Part shown: positions 38,201 to 49,700 of the stretch, piece by piece
Layout: each line of letters starts with the position of its first letter
Position numbering within the stretch: position 1 is the stretch's first letter
Assembly: GCF_932526225.1 (NCBI RefSeq)
Contig: NC_064041.1
Coordinates: 13,727,951 to 13,791,950, forward strand
Source of the DNA: Nematostella vectensis
Taxonomy: Eukaryota; Cnidaria; Anthozoa; Actiniaria; Edwardsiidae
Direction: 5' to 3'
DNA: 64,000 bases
Position numbers and translations under genes: made by a program
The notes under the pieces: model-generated
The model's input: the letters and a program-made list of their open reading frames with translations, nothing else
Database searches by the model: none
What the model was told of the DNA's origin: nothing

Positions 38201-41200
38201 CATGGAGCAAGGTAATACCCCCCCTGGTCCTGTACACATAAGGACATGGAGCAAGGTAATACCCCCCTGGTCCTGTACACATAAGGACATGGAGCAAGGT
38301 AATACCCCCTGGTCCTGTACACATAAGGACATGGAGCAAGGTAATACCCCCTGGTCTTGGACACATAAGGACATGGAGCAAGGTAATACCCCCCCTGGTC
38401 CTGTACACATAAGGACATGGAGCAAGGTAATACCCCCCCTGGTCCTGTACACATAAGGACATGGAGCAAGGTAATACTACCCCTGGACCTGTACACATAA
38501 GGACATGGAGCAAGGTAATACCCCCTGGTCCTGTACACATAAGAACATGGAGCAAGGTAATACCCCCCCTGGTCCTGTACACATAAGGACATGGAGCAAG
38601 GTAATACCCCCCCTGGTCCTGTACACATAAGGACATGGAGCAAGGTAATACTCCCCTGGTCCCGTACACATAAGGACATGGAGCAAGGTAATACCCCCTG
38701 GTCTTGGACACATAAGGACATGGAGCAAGGTAATACCCCCTGGTCCTGTACACATAAGGACATGGAGCAAGGTAATACCCCCTGGTCTTGGACACATAAG
38801 GACATGGAGCAAGGTAATACCCCCCCTGGTCCTGTACACATAAGGACATGGAGCAAGGTAATACCCCTTGGTCCTGTACACATAAGGACATGGAGCAAGG
38901 TAATACCCCTTGGTCTTGGACACATAAGGACATGGAGCAAGGTAATACCCCTTGGTCTTGGACACATAAGGACATGGAGCAAGGTAATACCCCTTGGTCT
39001 TGGACACATAAGGACATGGAGCAAGGTAATACCCCCTGGTCTTGGACACATAAGGACATGGAGCAAGGTAATACCCCCTGGTCTTGGACACATAAGGACA
39101 TGGAGCAAGGTAATACCCCCTGGTCTTGGACACATAAGGACATGGAGCAAGGTAATACCCCCTGGTCTTGGACACATAAGGACATGGAGCAAGGTAATAC
39201 CCCCTGGTCCTGTACACATAAGGACATGGAGCAAGGTAATACCCCCTGGTCTTGGACACATAAGGACATGGAGCAAGGTAATACCCCTTGGTCCTGTACA
39301 CATAAGGACATGGAGCAAGGTAATACCCCCCCTGGTGCTGTACACATAAGAACATGGAGCAAGGTAATACCCCCCCTGGTCCTGTACACATAAGGACATG
39401 GAGCAAGGTAATACCCCCCCTGGTCCTGTACACATAAGAACATGGAGCAAGGTAATACCCCTTGGTCCTGTACACATAAGGACATGGAGCAAGGTAATAC
39501 CCCCCCTGGTCCTGGACACATAAGAACATGGAGCAAGGTAATACCCCCCCTGGTCCCGTACACATAAGGACATGGAGCAAGGTAATACCCCCCTGGTCCC
39601 GTACACATAAGGACATGGAGCAAGGTAATACCCCCCCTGGTCCTGTACACATAAGGACATGGAGCAAGGTAATACCCCCCCTGGTCCTGGACACATAAGA
39701 ACATGGAGCAAGGTAATACCCCCCTGGTCCTGTACACATAAGGACATGGAGCAAGGTAATACCCCCCCTGGTCCTGTACACATAAGGACATGGAGCAAGG
39801 TAATACTACCCCTGGACCTGTCCACATAAGGACAAACGCACATCCACATAAGAACATACTGTAAGTATAAAAAATGCAGATGGCGAATGGAAAATGGAAA
39901 ATGCATGACCAAAAGGAACAATTGATATATATATTTCTTACAAATTCAGGTAAAAATTTGGCTGCATAAATCCTACAGTCATGAATTAACAGTCATTAAT
40001 ATATGTTTTTTTTGCATTGCTAGACCTTTATTCTTACAAATAATTAGCACCTGTTATTCGTAGAACTGTATTCACTATTTTTACTGTCAATGCAAGTGCA
40101 AGCTCAAATATGCCAAGGAGACCTTAGACCACCAGTCATGTGAAAGTAAATTGATGGGACTTGTTTGCTAAGGGAGTGTTCATTAAATACACCGAGGAGG
40201 AGGGAAGATATTGAGGGGGGGGCTCCGAAAATTTTGAACCACCAAAAGGGGGGGCTTCAAAAAAAAAAGGTCCTCTAAGGGAAAAAGAAATAAAATTTTG
40301 GGGTTCTATAAGGGGGGGGGGGGCACGGAAAAAATGTTAACAATGAAAGGGGGGCTCTGAAATTTCAAGGTGTCTTGAGTAAAAATCTTCCCTCCCCCCT
40401 CTGTGTAATTAATGAACAATCCCTAACCTTGGCTCTGAGAGATGCTCCAGCCTTGGACAGGTACTCAAATGCCTGTATTTGATGTTCCTCAACAGCATTG
40501 AACTACACAAAAAACAAACAAACAAAAAAATACAAGTTGAGTGTATTCAATGTACACTCAAAAGAGTAAGAAATAATAGTTTATGATATTTTTTTTGGAG
40601 TGCATAATCAACCATATTAAACATAAATAAGCATGATAGACCATATATCTGAAAATGTTGACGGTCCTATATAAATAAAGATTTCTTGTTCTTATAAGAA
40701 GAACTTAGTATACTTACCATAGGAGTACGCATATCATAATCTAGAACATCCACATCACCGCCAACCTGATACAAATAGTGATAACAAAATTAGAATATAA
40801 GAGATAAAAATTATAATAGAATGAACTGTACTGTAAAAAACATGATTATGTTATGCTGTTCTATAGTTTCTAGCAAAATAATGAAACAATTCTTAAAGTT
40901 ACCTATTTACATAAGTCATTTCTATGAGTTTTTTTGCCAAACAAACAAACTGTTCTCAGTGCAGTACACAATAATTTGTACATTTTTACAGTAAAGCAAG
41001 AGTTGGAATAAACCATATCAATAATGCTGAAAAGGGGTTTACTGTAAGGTTCTCACCATTCTAAGCACTTTAAGTATATCCAAGTATCCCCCAGCGGCCG
41101 CCGCATGTAGTGCTGTTCTGCCTTTCTCAGACTCAACCTGATTATTGGCCTGGCAGCCTTCAACTGTGAACAACAAAACAAATAGTGTCAAGGTGCTCGA

Positions 41201-44200
41201 AATTGGGATAGCTGTGAGCAGCATTGCCAATCAATTCTGATTTTTCTAACATTTTTATTAGGAATCAAAAGCTTGCAGAAGATTAAAAATGTAGAGGAGA
41301 TAAGTAAATTAATAAACATACTCTAAAGCATATGCTACCAATACAGTAACTTTTACAAAGCATGTTATTTTTAGCGAACACAACTGATCTGGAAACAATA
41401 ACACCATGCTTTTCATTTGACTCAAGGACATTAAGAATGCCTTTTACCTAAAAGTGCAATAACTTTTTCCAGATTTCCAGTCTTGGCTGCTTGGAAAAGA
41501 TTTCTGCCTGTGACACGCAATCTTTTGAAGGGCCTGTAAAAATGAAAGGAAAATTTAAAAAAAGGAAAAGAAAAGGAAAAAAATATGTTGTACATGTAGC
41601 ACAAGTTTCATGGGTGATCTGACAAACATAACATCAAATAACTTTTCAACATATATACATTAAATCAACTTAAAAGCCTGCTTATGACAAAAATGGCATA
41701 CAGTATACCTCACTCGCTTGATTTCTTTCAGCATTTGGACAAGCTTATCAGGGTTGGAGAAGAGAGATGTGTCAACAGCTGAAAAAGAGCATGGTTAGCA
41801 ACATGTATGTTTTGTAATAAATATTTATGGTCGAATGTGAGCATAATGCCCATTGAACAAGGCAAGAACAAAGGGGGGTCGGCCCCTATCCCAGGGTAAG
41901 CGCACATGACGGCTGAACAAGGATCACTTGGCTTCTGTGACTTGCTCAACATAGTGTTTTTGACCCACCCAATCCCTTTTCTCCTCCTCATACTATCAGA
42001 CTTGTCTGTATTTATTGGGGTTGGGCCCAGTAAACTAGCTTCAGGAAAAGCAGCATTTTACCTTTCAATTAAATTGAAAGAGAGCAAAACATAAAAAATA
42101 TTATAAATGAATGTGTACAATAATGCTTCAGGTTTCCATTTGAGCACTTACTGTACTCACTTACCAACGGAAAGCTTAGATGCAGTAGGGAAAGCTACTT
42201 GAGAAAAACACCACTTACCCATTAAAAAAAAACACTTTATGCTTCTGCCTTATTTTGTGATTCACGTTTAAACTCAAGCAGGCAGACAAAAATGTAAAAT
42301 TAGGCCATTTGTATAATACAATGCTGTTCTCGTCCCATACCAGGTATAGATGGAGAGGGTGACAAAGGCATGGACTCTGAAGTGGTGGACTCACTACTGC
42401 TACCACTGTCAGTCTGCCTGGTAGATAACATCCCTTTGCTCATCCTGGATACAATGTTTGCAAGAGAAAGACCGACAGTCTCTGGAGACATGATATCATC
42501 AGCTGTTTTTTCCGGAGCTTCACTAAAATACACATAAAAAAAGAGATTAAGTCTCTGGAGATAATATACAGCATTATTTGTGAGGTTTTCCAGGAGCTGC
42601 ACTACACAGAGAAGAAAGAAAAAGGCAGAGTCTAGGATATTATTAGGATCAGAAAGAGTGGAAAAAAGCAAATAGTTACACACAGATTATGAAGTGCTCA
42701 CAATAAGTGTTCAGTGTTATACTTAAGATAAAACTTGATAAATTAGGGTCGGTTAATAGTGTTTACACCTTTCTTGTTATTGAAATAATCAATAATTTTT
42801 TAACTTACACAGGATTTGTTTTGCTATGATCTGCACTCATCTTTGCTCCTGAAACAAATGAAATTTTAATATCAGTAATATAAGTAATATTTAGTATTAT
42901 TAGTTATAATAGTAAAAACAATAATAGTGCTTGTTTACAGCTTAATCCCTGCTTGGGGTGATATGGTACATGAAGAGGTTCTTACTTTGCTTTGGTGATA
43001 GATGAGTTGCAGTATTTTGTTTTGCCTAAAACAGATTGAGATTAGGATAGCACAACAGAATAACAACAACAACAACAAATTCATATGTAAATGATGAAAT
43101 TGTAACTGACAATGATTATTTTTAATAAATGATAACAATGGTGATTATCCTAAGTTTTGGTGATGATGATGGTCATTTGTTATAATTATGAAGATGCAGA
43201 TGATTATTGTTGAATTTGTCAATAATGGGTATATAATGATAACTAAGATAATAATAACTTACATTCAAAGTTTGAGAGGAAGCTACAGTTGTCTGCCTGG
43301 GTTCTTTCTTGATGGCCCTTGGGACATCTGCAATTAGCGAATCTGAAAGGTCACACTTGATCATACAGCCAGAAAAGCCAGTCATTTTATTTTTAGGGAT
43401 GCAGCAATGAAAACCTAAATTTCAGGCTGCTACTTAGGACCAACAGTATGCTCTGGTAGGCTTATGATGTAGGGATTCCAATAGTGGGCAACAGCAATAT
43501 TATACATTGTTTGGAATTATTTTTTTCTTATCTAGGATATCATCAATTTTTTATGCTACCTTTGTTATTGTTTTAGCAATATCCCTGAGAATAGTGATGG
43601 ACTGCAGCCGACTTCAAGACCCTTCTATGAAAGGGATTTTGCTCTACACACTCATCCAGGGGATAACAGTTCCACAGACTTATATCATTAATTATTCTAG
43701 GATAGTAACCATCACCTTTTGTTTGGGTAGAAGCATTTGCTGGTACATCCATTACAATTTCTAACTCATCATCTGAATCAATCACTACTGGTTGTGTCTT
43801 TGTGCCTTCATTGGAGTCTTTCGACGCTAGAATTTTTTGAGCCCTGATATGGGCATGGCATCCACAATTAGTTCTGTGAGCGGCAAGCCGATGTGGTGAG
43901 AACTTTCCTCCTCCAGGCATGGGAATGCAAGCAACAAATCCACCATCACTGATGTTCATTTTTGTTCCAGGGGGGGTACTCAGCAGGGGGGACACTGCTT
44001 GCCGAAACAGGGTGGGGAAGGCAGATAGTGGTTTTGTCACCATCAATAACTGACATTTTTGGTGGCTCATTGGATAATCGGTTGAAAGGAGCTATTCTAA
44101 CAGTCTTTGGTGCTGGTTGCTGGTTTTCAGTGTCTAAAAAGCAAGACATTCTTTTTGGGAGCTTCTGGGATGGATCAAGCATGGAGGGTCCTGCCTGTGT

Positions 44201-44713
44201 GTTCATGTCCTTTGTTAATTGGCCATCAGTTTCAGCTTGGGTTCCAGGTAATGTCACAGCAGAGTTCCCAGATGTCATGTTATGATCTTCACCTTTCTCT
44301 TTGTCTTCGAACAGATGACTTTGAGCTGATGAACCATATAAAGTCCTTGGACCAAACGAAATCTTTCGAGTTTTTAACTTCTGGAAATCAGGGGGGTTTA
44401 CAGATGAAGGATTACTTGATGAAGAAGGCCAAAGACTAGACTCCCCTGAAGTATTGGAGGTTCTAGATAAGGCTAACAAAGGTGGTACAACTGAATTGGT
44501 TGTCTCTTCAGGCTGTTTTCTTTCACTTTCTAGTAATGTAGGGATATTCTGGAGAGGTTTGAGAGAGCTAGTGTAAAAAGAATTGCAACCATGTCCTCTA
44601 TTCCTCCATTCTGCTTCCAAGGCGCTAAGTGGGCGTTGGCTTTTTGAAGAGGTCTGTTGTTGGGGAAGGGCAGGGCAGCTAGCTGGCCGGGGAACTTCAT
44701 CAGACTTCTTCAT
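29290..44713 (-). CDS. EHMT: Histone H3K9 methyltransferase EHMT (G9a/GLP), ankyrin plus SET, 24 coding exons
   Basis: Exons: 44729-43716 (ATG at 44713), 43342-43263, 43025-42986, 42848-42809, 42522-42341, 41778-41709, 41533-41448, 41163-41057, 40765-40718, 40502-40428, 36040-35939, 35553-35449, 35047-34932, 34144-34106, 33988-33925, 33691-33597, 33394-33346, 33092-33000, 32649-32563, 32260-32110, 31476-31346, 30719-30603, 30060-29996 and 29386-29290; about 1011 aa. The acidic/Ser-rich N-terminal part includes [15 protein letters not shown]. Ankyrin repeats span about 475-717 ([25 protein letters not shown]), pre-SET cysteines about 760-870 ([18 protein letters not shown]), and SET from GWGVRAL through NHSCEPN (941-947) to FDYGDRFW. 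Post-SET is CQCGTDSC. The family mono/dimethylates H3K9, and its ankyrins read the same mark. One extra base in a C7 run (43970-43976) breaks the first exon's frame; phases close only if it is ignored. The enzyme has one gene here, versus two in vertebrates. Confidence 0.93.
30150..30595. repeat. About 60-bp tandem repeat filling a SET-domain intron of EHMT
   Basis: Roughly seven to eight degenerate copies of a unit with CGATAGTGGTCGATGGCTTG and GCGAATGTTTACCGAATGTA. It occupies almost the entire intron between exons 30719-30603 and 30060-29996. Unlike other arrays in this gene it shows no similarity to the neighbouring exon ends. Confidence 0.85.
31720..32028. repeat. Compound microsatellite: GATATCATCATCGTC units then (CATCAC)n/(CAC)n
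   Basis: About six 18-bp units containing TCGTCACGATATCATCA (31720-31830) pass into hexamer and trinucleotide repeats to 32028. It lies in an EHMT intron. Aspartate/glycine-rich open frames on the minus strand are artefacts of the repeat. Confidence 0.95.
32391..32562. repeat. Tandem copies (about 57-62 bp) of an EHMT exon end with its 5' splice site
   Basis: Downstream of exon 32649-32563, its last about 30 bp plus the first about 20 bp of the intron are repeated up to three more times. On the minus strand GGTATACACAG|GTAAT recurs with the splice boundary near 32505 and 32449; the last partial copy, near 32393, reads TACACATGCAAT and has lost the GT. Preceding AGCGCTC or AGCACTC blocks are also conserved. 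Confidence 0.88.
34250..34910. mobile_element. Non-autonomous pogo/Tigger-like element with TA duplication
   Basis: The ends are CAGTCGACTCTC (left) and, inverted, CAGTTGAAGCTCTC (right), flanked by TA at 34248-34249 and 34911-34912. Near the right end a segment with GACCAGCTCCGTTAACGACC is duplicated (34777-34893). CAGT-type ends with TA duplication suit the pogo/Tigger group of Tc1/mariner. There is no transposase frame. It lies in an EHMT intron. Confidence 0.7.
35104..35274. repeat. 19-bp minisatellite, nine copies
   Basis: The unit GTCAAAACGTCAAATGTAA repeats with period 19 in the EHMT intron upstream of exon 35047-34932. Nearly identical copies. Confidence 0.97.
35737..35938. repeat. 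51-bp minisatellite, four copies, each carrying the exon's 5' splice site
   Basis: On the minus strand the intron after exon 36040-35939 starts GTATGTCATGGGACC, and this start recurs at 51-bp steps (35938, 35887, 35836, 35785), each preceded by AG. Copies are nearly perfect. Confidence 0.95.
36050..39835. repeat. 42-bp minisatellite (about 90 copies) derived from an EHMT ankyrin exon boundary
   Basis: Period about 41-49 bp, varying mainly in a C-run. The core ACATGGAGCAAGGTAATACC (plus) is followed by CCTGGTCCTGTACACATAAG. It matches the start and 3' splice site of the adjacent exon (36040-35939), which reads ACATGGAGCAAAGTCATACC then CCTGGTCCTGGACACATAC. On the minus strand it encodes GGITLLHV, as the exon encodes GGMTLLHV. 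Open frames above 1000 codons on the minus strand arise from the periodicity and are not called as genes. Confidence 0.97.
40172..40423. mobile_element. PIF/Harbinger-like MITE abutting an EHMT 5' splice site
   Basis: Inverted ends GGGAGTGTTCATTAA and TTAATGAACAATCCC continue imperfectly for about 40 bp and are flanked by TAA at 40169-40171 and 40424-40426. G-rich interior without ORF. A TWA duplication and GGG ends are typical of PIF/Harbinger. The right TSD overlaps the donor GT of exon 40502-40428. Confidence 0.85.
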
Positions 44714-45196
44714 GAGCTCGTTGATAGAGCTGGGGAACACAGTGTTATGTTGTGTAGCTGCTATCTGATTTGCTTATCTATTGAAAAAAATAAAAAGAGT
44801 TTTCATTTCCACACAACTGAATTTGCTTGTCTCAGAAAGTACTTTATTGGTATTATATTTTGTGCTACTTAAATTTCAAAATGAAAGAGACACAAAATGT
44901 TATTCAGGCAACCTTTATCAGAACAAATTTCAATAACCTCCCTTTTTTTCTTTTTTCCCTTGTACAAAGATTACGAACCTATTCCCTCCTACACCACCCT
45001 TAACATGCCAAAAAGACCTAGGACAACAAAAAAAATCAAGGAAGTGAAAATCCAGAAAAATAAACCCTAATAAAGGTTGTGCTATGAAATTATGTTTTTT
45101 TTTTCAAGATAAAAGGACAGACCACTGTCTGTGTTCAGAATCCCGAACACAATGTGGGTTGACCCCATGAAGCAACTTTATACGTGTCAACAGATC

Positions 45197-45341
<145 letters not shown>

Positions 45342-45801
45342 ATTAACAGCTAAAGAACGTGAGCACTTTAGTGCGAATGGCTAAGGCACAAGTATCTTGT
45401 ATAAAGCGATCGAACCTTATACAAGGTAGTAGCATGACCTTAATTTCTATGTGATGATGATAAATGAATCAAATGACAAGACACCTAGCACAGGATTATT
45501 ATAAACTATAAAAGCTACATAATAACAATGCACATTGTCAAGTATTGCTATACACAATTACCACACAGTTCGGCTAAAGAGCTTAAAGCAGACTGGCATT
45601 ACAGCCAAGTCATAGAATATTCAACTAGGTTTCTTTCCAAGCCCGGACTTCAAAACAAACCCGCGTGAGTTTGTGCAAGGCCCGTATCAAGCCGGATTGC
45701 AGCATTTTTTTAGGAAATGAATAAGTAACAGCACAAACCTTGTATTTATACTCATAACTTTATAGTGTAAAGCGCTGCTGTACAATTATTATTAACTTTA
45801 C

Positions 45802-45970
45802 CTTTAAAATTCGATTGAAGCTCCCTTCAAGAAGCAAAGGGCGAAGCAAAGCCAGCCCGCGAAACACGCTACCGTTTGTACGCATACATGGACGTGACTG
45901 CCGCTGACGTGACGAAACGTGGTAACGAAGCTGGAAGTGACGTCGCTCAACCGGAAGTTCTATTTCAGGG
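45802..45970 (-). promoter_or_regulatory. Probable EHMT non-coding first exon and promoter
   Basis: On the minus strand a potential donor TTTTAAAG|GTAAAG ends at 45802, and the coding exon starts with an acceptor at 44730. The segment above it (to about 45970) holds ETS-like CCGGAAG and CRE-like TGACGTC motifs and several TGACGT/TGACGTG sequences, followed by a poly-G run. A spliced leader exon here is an inference. Confidence 0.4.
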
Positions 45971-46795
45971 GGGGGGGGGGGGGGGGTGTACATTTTTTGG
46001 TAAGGGGGAGAGGGACTTGATAGTTCTAAAAAGGGTAATGTATTTTGGGGTATTTTGGGGGTTGTTGGTTTCTAGTCTAAGGACGATCTTTTGGTATGAA
46101 AATTTGGGCTCTCCTAAATCCTCCAGTCAGGTTTATAGTTGAGTAATCCCCGAGGCAGTATGACTATAGCTATTTGAAAATGAGTTTGGCATTTATTTTC
46201 TATCTTAAATGATAAATGAGTAGTTCTAGTGATCGAAGGATATAACAGGGGCCAAACAAAGTAATATAAACAATAACACGTCTTTACCTTGAAAATGAAG
46301 GCAATTTTTATTTGAGAGAACTCATCTTCTGATCTTTCATAATTGCCGCTGAAATTTGATGCCCTAAAGGTACGGTAATACGGGCAACAAAATCGTACAA
46401 CTTTTGTGGCAGCATTGATGCAAAAAAAAGTTCGAAAGCGATGTTGCGCGCTTTGCTTCCTGCGAAACCAACTTTTGTTGAACAAACTCGTCTTCCTTTA
46501 TTTCAATTTTCGGGGAAGGCTTTTTCCTACAAGGCTAGTGTAGGTGGAAACGCAATTCGAAGCGGGCTTAAAGCTCGCTCTACTGAATACGCTCTACTAT
46601 ATTTCACCATAAAGTATTATTTCGCGAACATATCAATTTTCCCGTAAATTTCTTTAAAAACCACTGGCAGTGCTGCCTGTGAGCCAACCAGAACCGAGTA
46701 ATTTTGACGTGTCTGACACATGACAATCACGTGTCTAGCACATGTCACACGTCTACAGCAACGAGTCACGTGTCTTGGGTGTGACATCCACGTGA
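45971..46795. other. Short intergenic region between EHMT 5' end and ACSM 3' end
   Basis: A G-run near 45968-45986, then unique sequence. A 68-codon plus-strand frame (46441-46647) has no supporting splice or family evidence. Three CACGTG E-boxes lie at 46728-46733, 46766-46771 and 46789-46794, just past the ACSM stop and probably within its 3' UTR. Confidence 0.55.
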
Positions 46796-49700
46796 CTAGT
46801 CTGCTAGATGCTTGTCCCACTCCTCAGCTCGTAGCTGTCTGCGCATGATCTTACCGCTGACCGTTTTTGGAAGATGTTCTACGAACTCGATCTGTTGAAA
46901 GCCACACACAAAAAGTAACGACATGAACATAACGACATAAGAGGAAATTTCTGGCTTCCGTCGTTCAATTAGCTTTTTAATCGGCCAGCGCCTGGCAAAG
47001 AGGTGGCTTTGACTGAAACATTTTTGACAAAACTATTCAATGATTTCGAATAACGAAAAAAGCCAGGCGTTTGAGGAGTTGGAATGTGTCTTCGAGAGTT
47101 CCCAGAGTATTGAAAAAACGCAGAGAAACATTTTATTAGGTATCCTTCAATTCTATAACATGCATCCCACAGTGGTGGGTTTGGGGTGAGCTTTGTTCGC
47201 CAAAGGCAGTGCCGTAGAAGGCTTCGAAATATAGGGGGGGGGGGGGGCTAAAACAGTAACAGTAAGAAAACATCGGGGCAACAGTCACGCCCCTTCTGGT
47301 CATTTCTTTATATACTCTTTAAGTATTGGGGGGGGGGGGGGACGTGCCCCCAGTGTATCCCTATTCCTGTAACAGCCCGAATTTCCATATTACCCTTTTT
47401 AGACAAGGATGTTTAACACCTGACGGGAAGGGCGCGCTTGGTTTTTCGTGGTCAGTTGCTCGATTGCTCCTTTTCCTTACCTTTCTGGGGTATTTGTATG
47501 GCGAGGCAGTATTTTTCACGTACTCTTGCAACTCAGTAATAAGGTCATCATGATTTCCTTCAAACGACGGTGTCAGTATAACAAACGCCTTCACAACCTG
47601 AAAATTAAACAGATCACCTGAAAGGTAAGTTGGCACCCTTATCAGTGATGTACCCTAGGGGCCCCAGCTTAAGGCTGTCCCAAAGATGCTCCAAATTTCC
47701 TAAAAAGATGCTCCAAAAATACCAAAAAGTTGTCAAAAGATGCTTAAAAAATTGCATAAGTTGCCAAAAATTTGCAAAAGTTTGCCAAAAAGATGCTCAA
47801 AAAATGGAATAAGAATTACCTAAAAATTGTCACAAGTGTAAAAATTTGCCAACAAATCTACAAATTTTACAAAACGGCAGAGAGAATGCTGATTTCTATT
47901 TCTCTTCGACATTTTTTTATAATTTATTTTTTTTGATTCGACATTAAACGCAAATACGTAATACTAATATACAATGCAAAACGTATTTAATGATGATGCA
48001 ATACAACAAGGCATCTTGTGAAAACAAAACGATTTGGTTCAGAGTGTAACTCAAAGGCAGGCTTTGCTATCAGTCATGTTGTCGCTTGTTGTCTAATAAT
48101 AAGTTCATTGTCACTCGAGGACTCCGCCATTTTGAATAATCATAGTAATGAACGCTGACCAACATAACTGCCTCTTCGTCAAACAATAGGTTGACCAATG
48201 ACCATTAATAATATTACCAGATTAATAAATCATGTAAGTAGTTAAAAAACGCGAGAGTTCAATAGTTTGATACCAAGAACAAGAAAATAAACAAAAAATG
48301 CACATTTGAGGGGAATATATCCCTAAAAACCCTAAAAAGACAGCAAAAGTGCTCTCATTTACAAAAGATGCCCGGAAAGAGAAAAGTTGCCGCAAATCCT
48401 AAAAGTTGCTCAAAAGTTGCCGAGCATCTTAGGGACAGCCCTACCCCAGCTCATATAGACCATTTAGAGCAAACGAACGCCAGTCGTTTATTGATGTGCT
48501 AGCAAAACGTACTCTATACACTTAGTGGGTGAAAACGCAGAACAAATACTAGTAAGTATTTTCCGAAGAAAGGACAATAAATCCAACATCGAGAACTTGA
48601 ACCTTGGTACGAGGTGACAAACTTCTGACTCACCTCCCCCCTAACGGGGTCAGGACTGCTAACCACAGCAGCCTCGGCGACGGCGGGATGTTCAATTAGC
48701 GCACTCTCGACTTCGAAGGGACCGATACGATAGCTATGGAATAATAGAGATACACTAAAATTGACGTTGTGCTCTAACAATGGTGTAATGACACAAATAG
48801 TTATTTGAGTGAAGGGCAGAAAGAACAGGCACGTCCAAAAGGGAGTATTAGACGTTTTTTGTCTTCATATATGTGGCTTAAAAATAATGAAATATAAGGA
48901 ATTCCATGGAGGTCAAAGATCTACTGCATCAAGGTCGATGATCTACTGCATCAAGGTCAATGATCTACTGCATCAAGGTCGATGATCTACTGCATCAAGG
49001 TCGATGATCTACTGTATCAAGGTAGATGATCTACTGCAGCAAGGTCGATGATCTACTGCATCAAGGTCAATGATCTACTGCATCAAGGTCGATGATCTAC
49101 TGCATCAAGGTCGATGATCTACTGTATCAAGGTAGATGATCTACAGCAGCAAGGTCGATGATCTACTGCATCAAGGTCAATGATCTACTGCATCAAGGTC
49201 ATGATCTACTGCATCAAGGTCAATGATCTACTGCATCAAGGCCAATGATCTATTATATCAAGGTCAATGATCTACTGCATCAAGGTCAATGATCTACTGC
49301 ATCAAGGTCAATGATCTACTGCAAAAAGGTCAATGATCTACTGCATCAAGGTCAATGATATATTATATCAAGGTCATGATCTACTGCAGCAAGGTCGATG
49401 ATCTACTGCATCAAGGTCAATGATCTACTGCATCAAGGTCAATGATCTACTGCATCAAGGTCAATGATCTACTGCATCAAGGTCAATGATCTACTGCATC
49501 AAGGTCAATGATCTACTGTAGCAAGGTCAATGATCTACTGCATCAAGGTCAATGATCTACTGCATCAAGGTCAATGATCTACTGCATCAAGGTCAATGAT
49601 CTATTATATCAAGGTCAATGATCTACTGCATCAAGGTCAATGATCTATTATATCAAGGTCAATGATCTACTGCATCAAGGTCAATGATCTATTATATCAA

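Noticed and set aside
36000..39400. Many plus-strand frames with MEQGNTPW and HIRTWSKV repeats
   Set aside because: Antisense reading of the same minisatellite.
36025..39921. Open frames of 1298 and 1171 codons on the minus strand encoding repeats of LLHVLMC / LAPCPYVY / PCSMSLCV
   Set aside because: They read through the 42-bp minisatellite in several frames at once, lack family similarity beyond the copied ankyrin core, and overlap an EHMT intron.
46441..46647. Possible small gene, 68 codons, plus strand
   Set aside because: No splice partner, family motif or codon signal; it lies in a short intergenic region.
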